In this document: in pieces, positions 60,039-64,000 of the stretch
Layout: each line of letters begins with the position of its first letter
How positions within the stretch are numbered: the first letter of the stretch is position 1
Assembly: GCF_002287925.1 (NCBI RefSeq)
Contig: NZ_CP016769.1
Coordinates: 992,001 to 1,056,000 of the forward strand
From: Candidatus Planktophila lacus
GTDB lineage: Bacteria > Actinomycetota > Actinomycetes > Nanopelagicales > Nanopelagicaceae
Length of the DNA stretch: 64,000 bases
Direction of reading: 5' to 3'
Program-made: the position numbers and the translations under genes
Notes under the pieces: generated by a model
Told to the model about the DNA's origin: nothing
The model's database searches: none
The model's input: the letters and a program-made list of their open reading frames with translations, nothing else

Positions 60039-61178
60039 TTACTTACCTGGGACTGCAAGGGACCATGCGCTCTTAAGATCATTATTATTGACTGAGTAGT
60101 AAGGAGCGCGCATGTCGGTGACATCGATATCCTTAAAATTCTCAAATAACTTTTGATCAAGCTTCGATCCATTTATAACCGGAATCCCCTTGAGAGAACC
60201 TGCCATAAAGGCATTCTGCATAGCTGGTGATAAGGCGAAGTTTGCAAGCAAACGCCCACCAGTACGATTCTTGCCATTTATTGGGATTCCGAGAACCGCT
60301 GGACCACCTGTGAGTGAAGGGCTCTTGATTGCAGTGGCCTTTACGCTTGCAGGCATAGTGCCAGCATCCTTTGCTGATGCAAATTGATCAGACCAGACAG
60401 TTCCCATATCAATTTCGCCCGTAGCGAGAAGGTTCAAGGTTGCATTGTTGTTTGCTGGGTATGTACCGTTCTTGCCATAGGTGAACTTATTGAGTTCGCG
60501 CAGAGTTTCAAGACCCTTTGCCCACTTCTTTTGAATTTCCTTATCTTCAACGAGTGACATTCGCACACGCTCATCAGGGGTCAGGTTCATATCCACAACA
60601 GTCTGGACGAATGAGTAACCAGATCCACCACCAGATGGAACGTTGTAGCTGAACTTGCCTGGGTTGGCCTTTATCCATGCAAGGAGTTCATCTAAAGTCT
60701 TAGGAACTTTTGTAACCTTCGCTGAATTGTAGGCGAGCATCACTGTCGAAGCACGGTATGGGATACCACCACGTGACTGCTTAATTAAAAGTTTGTCGAC
60801 ATCTTTTAAGTTTGGCATAAGTGATGGACTTGGACGGTAAAGAAGGTTAGCCGCGCTCAGCTGCGCAACTGGGCCTGCTCCATCGATTAAATCCACCTGA
60901 GGATCACGACGAGTTGCTTTAGCAGCGGTAATTCGTGCGATTAATTGTGTATCACGAAGACCATTGCGGTCGAAAGTCACATTGACTGTGTAATCTGGGT
61001 ATTGCTTTTCAAAGGCTGGAATAATTACTGTGGTCCAAAGAGTCTGAATATTTGTATCTGCTGAAAGATGCAATTCAATAGTGCTTGTTGCAGCAGGAGC
61101 GCTTTGGATTGTTGAGCTGATCGCAAAAGTTGTCATAACAGCGACAACGGCTGATCTCATTAACTTTGATTTAAACAC
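60039..61178 (-). CDS. Extracellular solute-binding protein of the ABC importer
   Basis: 379 residues. The signal peptide is RSAVVAVMTTFAISSTIQSAPA, but no lipobox Cys follows, so it is either released or kept by another means. The mature chain fits the Fe3+/polyamine/sugar-phosphate class (type II fold): TIELHLSADTNIQTLWTTVIIPAFEKQYP, DLIDGAGPVAQLSAANLLY, PYRASTVMLAYNSAKV and a GSGYSFVQTVVDM loop. No tyrosine pair typical of ferric-ion binding is obvious. GGGGGA precedes GTG 61178. First gene of the five-gene uptake operon. Confidence 0.92.
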   Translation of the reverse strand: MFKSKLMRSAVVAVMTTFAISSTIQSAPAATSTIELHLSADTNIQTLWTTVIIPAFEKQYPDYTVNVTFDRNGLRDTQLIARITAAKATRRDPQVDLIDGAGPVAQLSAANLLYRPSPSLMPNLKDVDKLLIKQSRGGIPYRASTVMLAYNSAKVTKVPKTLDELLAWIKANPGKFSYNVPSGGGSGYSFVQTVVDMNLTPDERVRMSLVEDKEIQKKWAKGLETLRELNKFTYGKNGTYPANNNATLNLLATGEIDMGTVWSDQFASAKDAGTMPASVKATAIKSPSLTGGPAVLGIPINGKNRTGGRLLANFALSPAMQNAFMAGSLKGIPVINGSKLDQKLFENFKDIDVTDMRAPYYSVNNNDLKSAWSLAVPGK

Positions 61179-61315
61179 TGATTTCCCCCGAATTCAGATA
61201 GATGAGATGGGGATTTACCCCATTTCTAAGAGTGAACTTATGCCTACCTAGCCCCCTAGTCAATCATCTTCAGGCAAAAAAGGAGTTTAATTGAAGAGTT
61301 ATGCGATTGAGATCT

Positions 61316-61765
61316 TTACTCGTTGCGGCGGGAGGCTTCCAAGACTTGGGTGGAGCGCAAAATCGCCAGGATAATTAAGGTCAGACCTAAACCTGCTACT
61401 TGAAAACCGAGGCCAACTGCCACCCCCATCGCTGCAGTTGCAAAGACTGTCGCCGCTGTGGTGACCCCTTGAGTGCCACCGCTTCGATTAGTAAAAATCA
61501 GGCCAGCACCAAGAAAACCAATGCCTGTTATTACAGCGTGCATCGCGCGAGTTGGGTCACCAAAATCAGCTTCGACATCTAAAACTGCTCCGATCGCTAC
61601 AACTGCAGCAGATGCCGCTCCGACTAAAGCCATCGTTCGCGGGCCAGCAGATTTTCCGGCGCGATCGCGCTCCCAGCCGATAACTGAACCAAGAACTGCA
61701 GCAAGGGCGGCGTTAATTATGACTGTTACTTGTTGCCAAATATCTATCTCCTGCATGTCTAGCAT
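61316..61765 (-). CDS. MgtC/SapB-family membrane protein
   Basis: 149 residues. The family signature is clear: GSVIGWERDRAGKSAGPRT after the first helix, LVGAASAAVV, and GIGFLGAGLIFTNRSG with TTAATVFATAAMG. It has about four helices, like the N-terminal domain of MgtC, and no C-terminal ACT-like domain. MgtC proteins modulate magnesium starvation responses and ATP synthase in pathogens; the role here is open. A TAAGAT box at 61772-61777 lies 6 nt before the ATG: leaderless. Confidence 0.92.
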   Translation of the reverse strand: MLDMQEIDIWQQVTVIINAALAAVLGSVIGWERDRAGKSAGPRTMALVGAASAAVVAIGAVLDVEADFGDPTRAMHAVITGIGFLGAGLIFTNRSGGTQGVTTAATVFATAAMGVAVGLGFQVAGLGLTLIILAILRSTQVLEASRRNE

Positions 61766-61771
61766 TTGAGG

Positions 61772-61777
61772 ATCTTA
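61772..61777 (-). promoter_or_regulatory. -10 box for leaderless mgtC-like gene
   Basis: TAAGAT on the minus strand ends 6 nt before ATG 61765; no RBS is seen. Confidence 0.45.
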
Positions 61778-61835
61778 GTGCGAGTTTACTAGTCAGCGCA
61801 ATCAAAAAATGTATGAAGACGGTTGTACGTTGCCT

Positions 61836-62305
61836 TTATGCAACACCAATCGCATCGACGACGAAGATTAGAGTTTCATTTGGTCCAATAGGTCCGCCAC
61901 CTTGTGCGCCATAACCTAGATCAGGTGGAATAACCAAAAGACGACGTCCGCCTACCTTCATTCCAGGAATACCTTGCTGCCAACCAACAATCACATTTGC
62001 TAGCGGGAAGGTTGCAGGAGATCCACCGTTCCAAGAAGATTCAATTAACTGACCATTTGACCACGTCATGAGCGTGTAATGCACAGTCATGGTTGAAGTT
62101 GGAAGCGCCTCTGCACCAGTACCAACGATTATGTCCTTGGTTACCAAGGTAGTTGGTGGGTTACCGGCAGGAGCCCCGATTTTTGGCGCTTCTCCTTGAT
62201 TAGTCGTGACTGTTGGCAAGTTATCTGATGAAGCGCTCACTTCTTTATCTCCACATCCAGTTAGTAAAAGGGTACAAACGGCAAATAGTGCTAATACTTT
62301 CTTCA

Positions 62306-62306
<1 letters not shown>
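61836..62306 (-). CDS. FKBP-type peptidyl-prolyl isomerase lipoprotein
   Basis: 156 residues. The N-terminus is a lipoprotein signal with lipobox LLTGC (Cys18). After a Pro/Ser/Thr-rich linker the FKBP domain shows TMTVHYTLMTW, IESSWNGGSPATFPL, VIVGWQQGIPGMKVGGRRLLVIPP and GYGAQGG with the final LIFVVDAIGV. It should assist folding of exported proteins at the outer face of the membrane. Its ATG shares a base with the argG stop (TAATG). Confidence 0.94.

Positions 62307-64000
<1,694 letters not shown>

Noticed and set aside
60039-61178. Iron-binding function (FbpA-like) of the solute-binding protein
   Set aside because: The tyrosine pair typical of ferric-binding proteins is not evident, and the operon carries a phosphodiesterase-phosphatase instead of iron genes; kept open but not called.

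Overview
The window reads as part of the chromosome of a genome-streamlined free-living actinobacterium, most likely a freshwater acI/Nanopelagicales-type (Planktophila-like) organism. This is inferred from several signs. The base composition is moderate (mid-40s %GC by eye) and the gene order is actinobacterial: rpiB, pepN, HNH nuclease, trHbO globin, hotdog thioesterase and ettA, then orn with tRNA-His, a set also found together in mycobacteria. Intergenic space is minimal, with many 1- and 4-nt overlaps. Many genes appear leaderless, with a TAnnnT box 6-7 nt before the start codon. Several secreted proteins carry a recurring C-terminal Cys/Lys module. No IS element, prophage or CRISPR array was seen.

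Layout. 0-13.7 kb is a conserved housekeeping block: a secreted Ala/Gly-rich protein, RpiB, TrmB, PepN, an HNH protein, MscS, truncated globin, an MFS carrier, a thioesterase, EttA, tRNA-Arg, Orn, tRNA-His, pyrophosphatase, the ammonium channel with its PII regulator, and a secreted nuclease-like protein. 13.8-36 kb is a Wzx/Wzy-type surface polysaccharide locus. It starts at tRNA-Lys with an AT-rich, probably exchangeable segment of glycosyltransferases, flippase and polymerase (14-22 kb). It continues with a conserved-looking part: a LuxR-type response regulator with two paralogous membrane sensor proteins (one an apparent pseudokinase), the initiating sugar-phosphate transferase, a chain-length/BY-kinase protein, a VanZ-like protein, an atypical LMW tyrosine phosphatase, a DUF4012 protein and a very long Ala-rich coiled-coil membrane protein.

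36-47 kb encodes secreted proteins: an M6-like metalloprotease and three related exported proteins that carry the cysteine module. Here a perfect 1041-bp tandem duplication has created a dead chimeric gene. 46.8-51.2 kb is a PAPS/sulfation module (CysD, CysN-CysC fusion, TauE-like carrier, sulfotransferase). 51.2-55.6 kb holds mutM and a complete riboflavin operon (ribD-ribE-ribBA-ribH) behind an FMN riboswitch. 55.6-61.2 kb is a binding-protein ABC importer operon ending in a glycerophosphodiesterase-inositol monophosphatase fusion. 61.3-64 kb has MgtC, an FKBP lipoprotein, ArgG and the end of a methyltransferase gene.

How the parts fit: the 14-36 kb genes can build, polymerise, export and phospho-regulate an envelope glycan. 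The sulfation module could decorate glycans or lipids with sulfate, since no sulfate-reduction gene is visible here. The ABC/GDPD/IMPase operon looks like scavenging of phosphorylated polyols from dissolved organic matter. All functions are inferred from sequence motifs; no database search was run.
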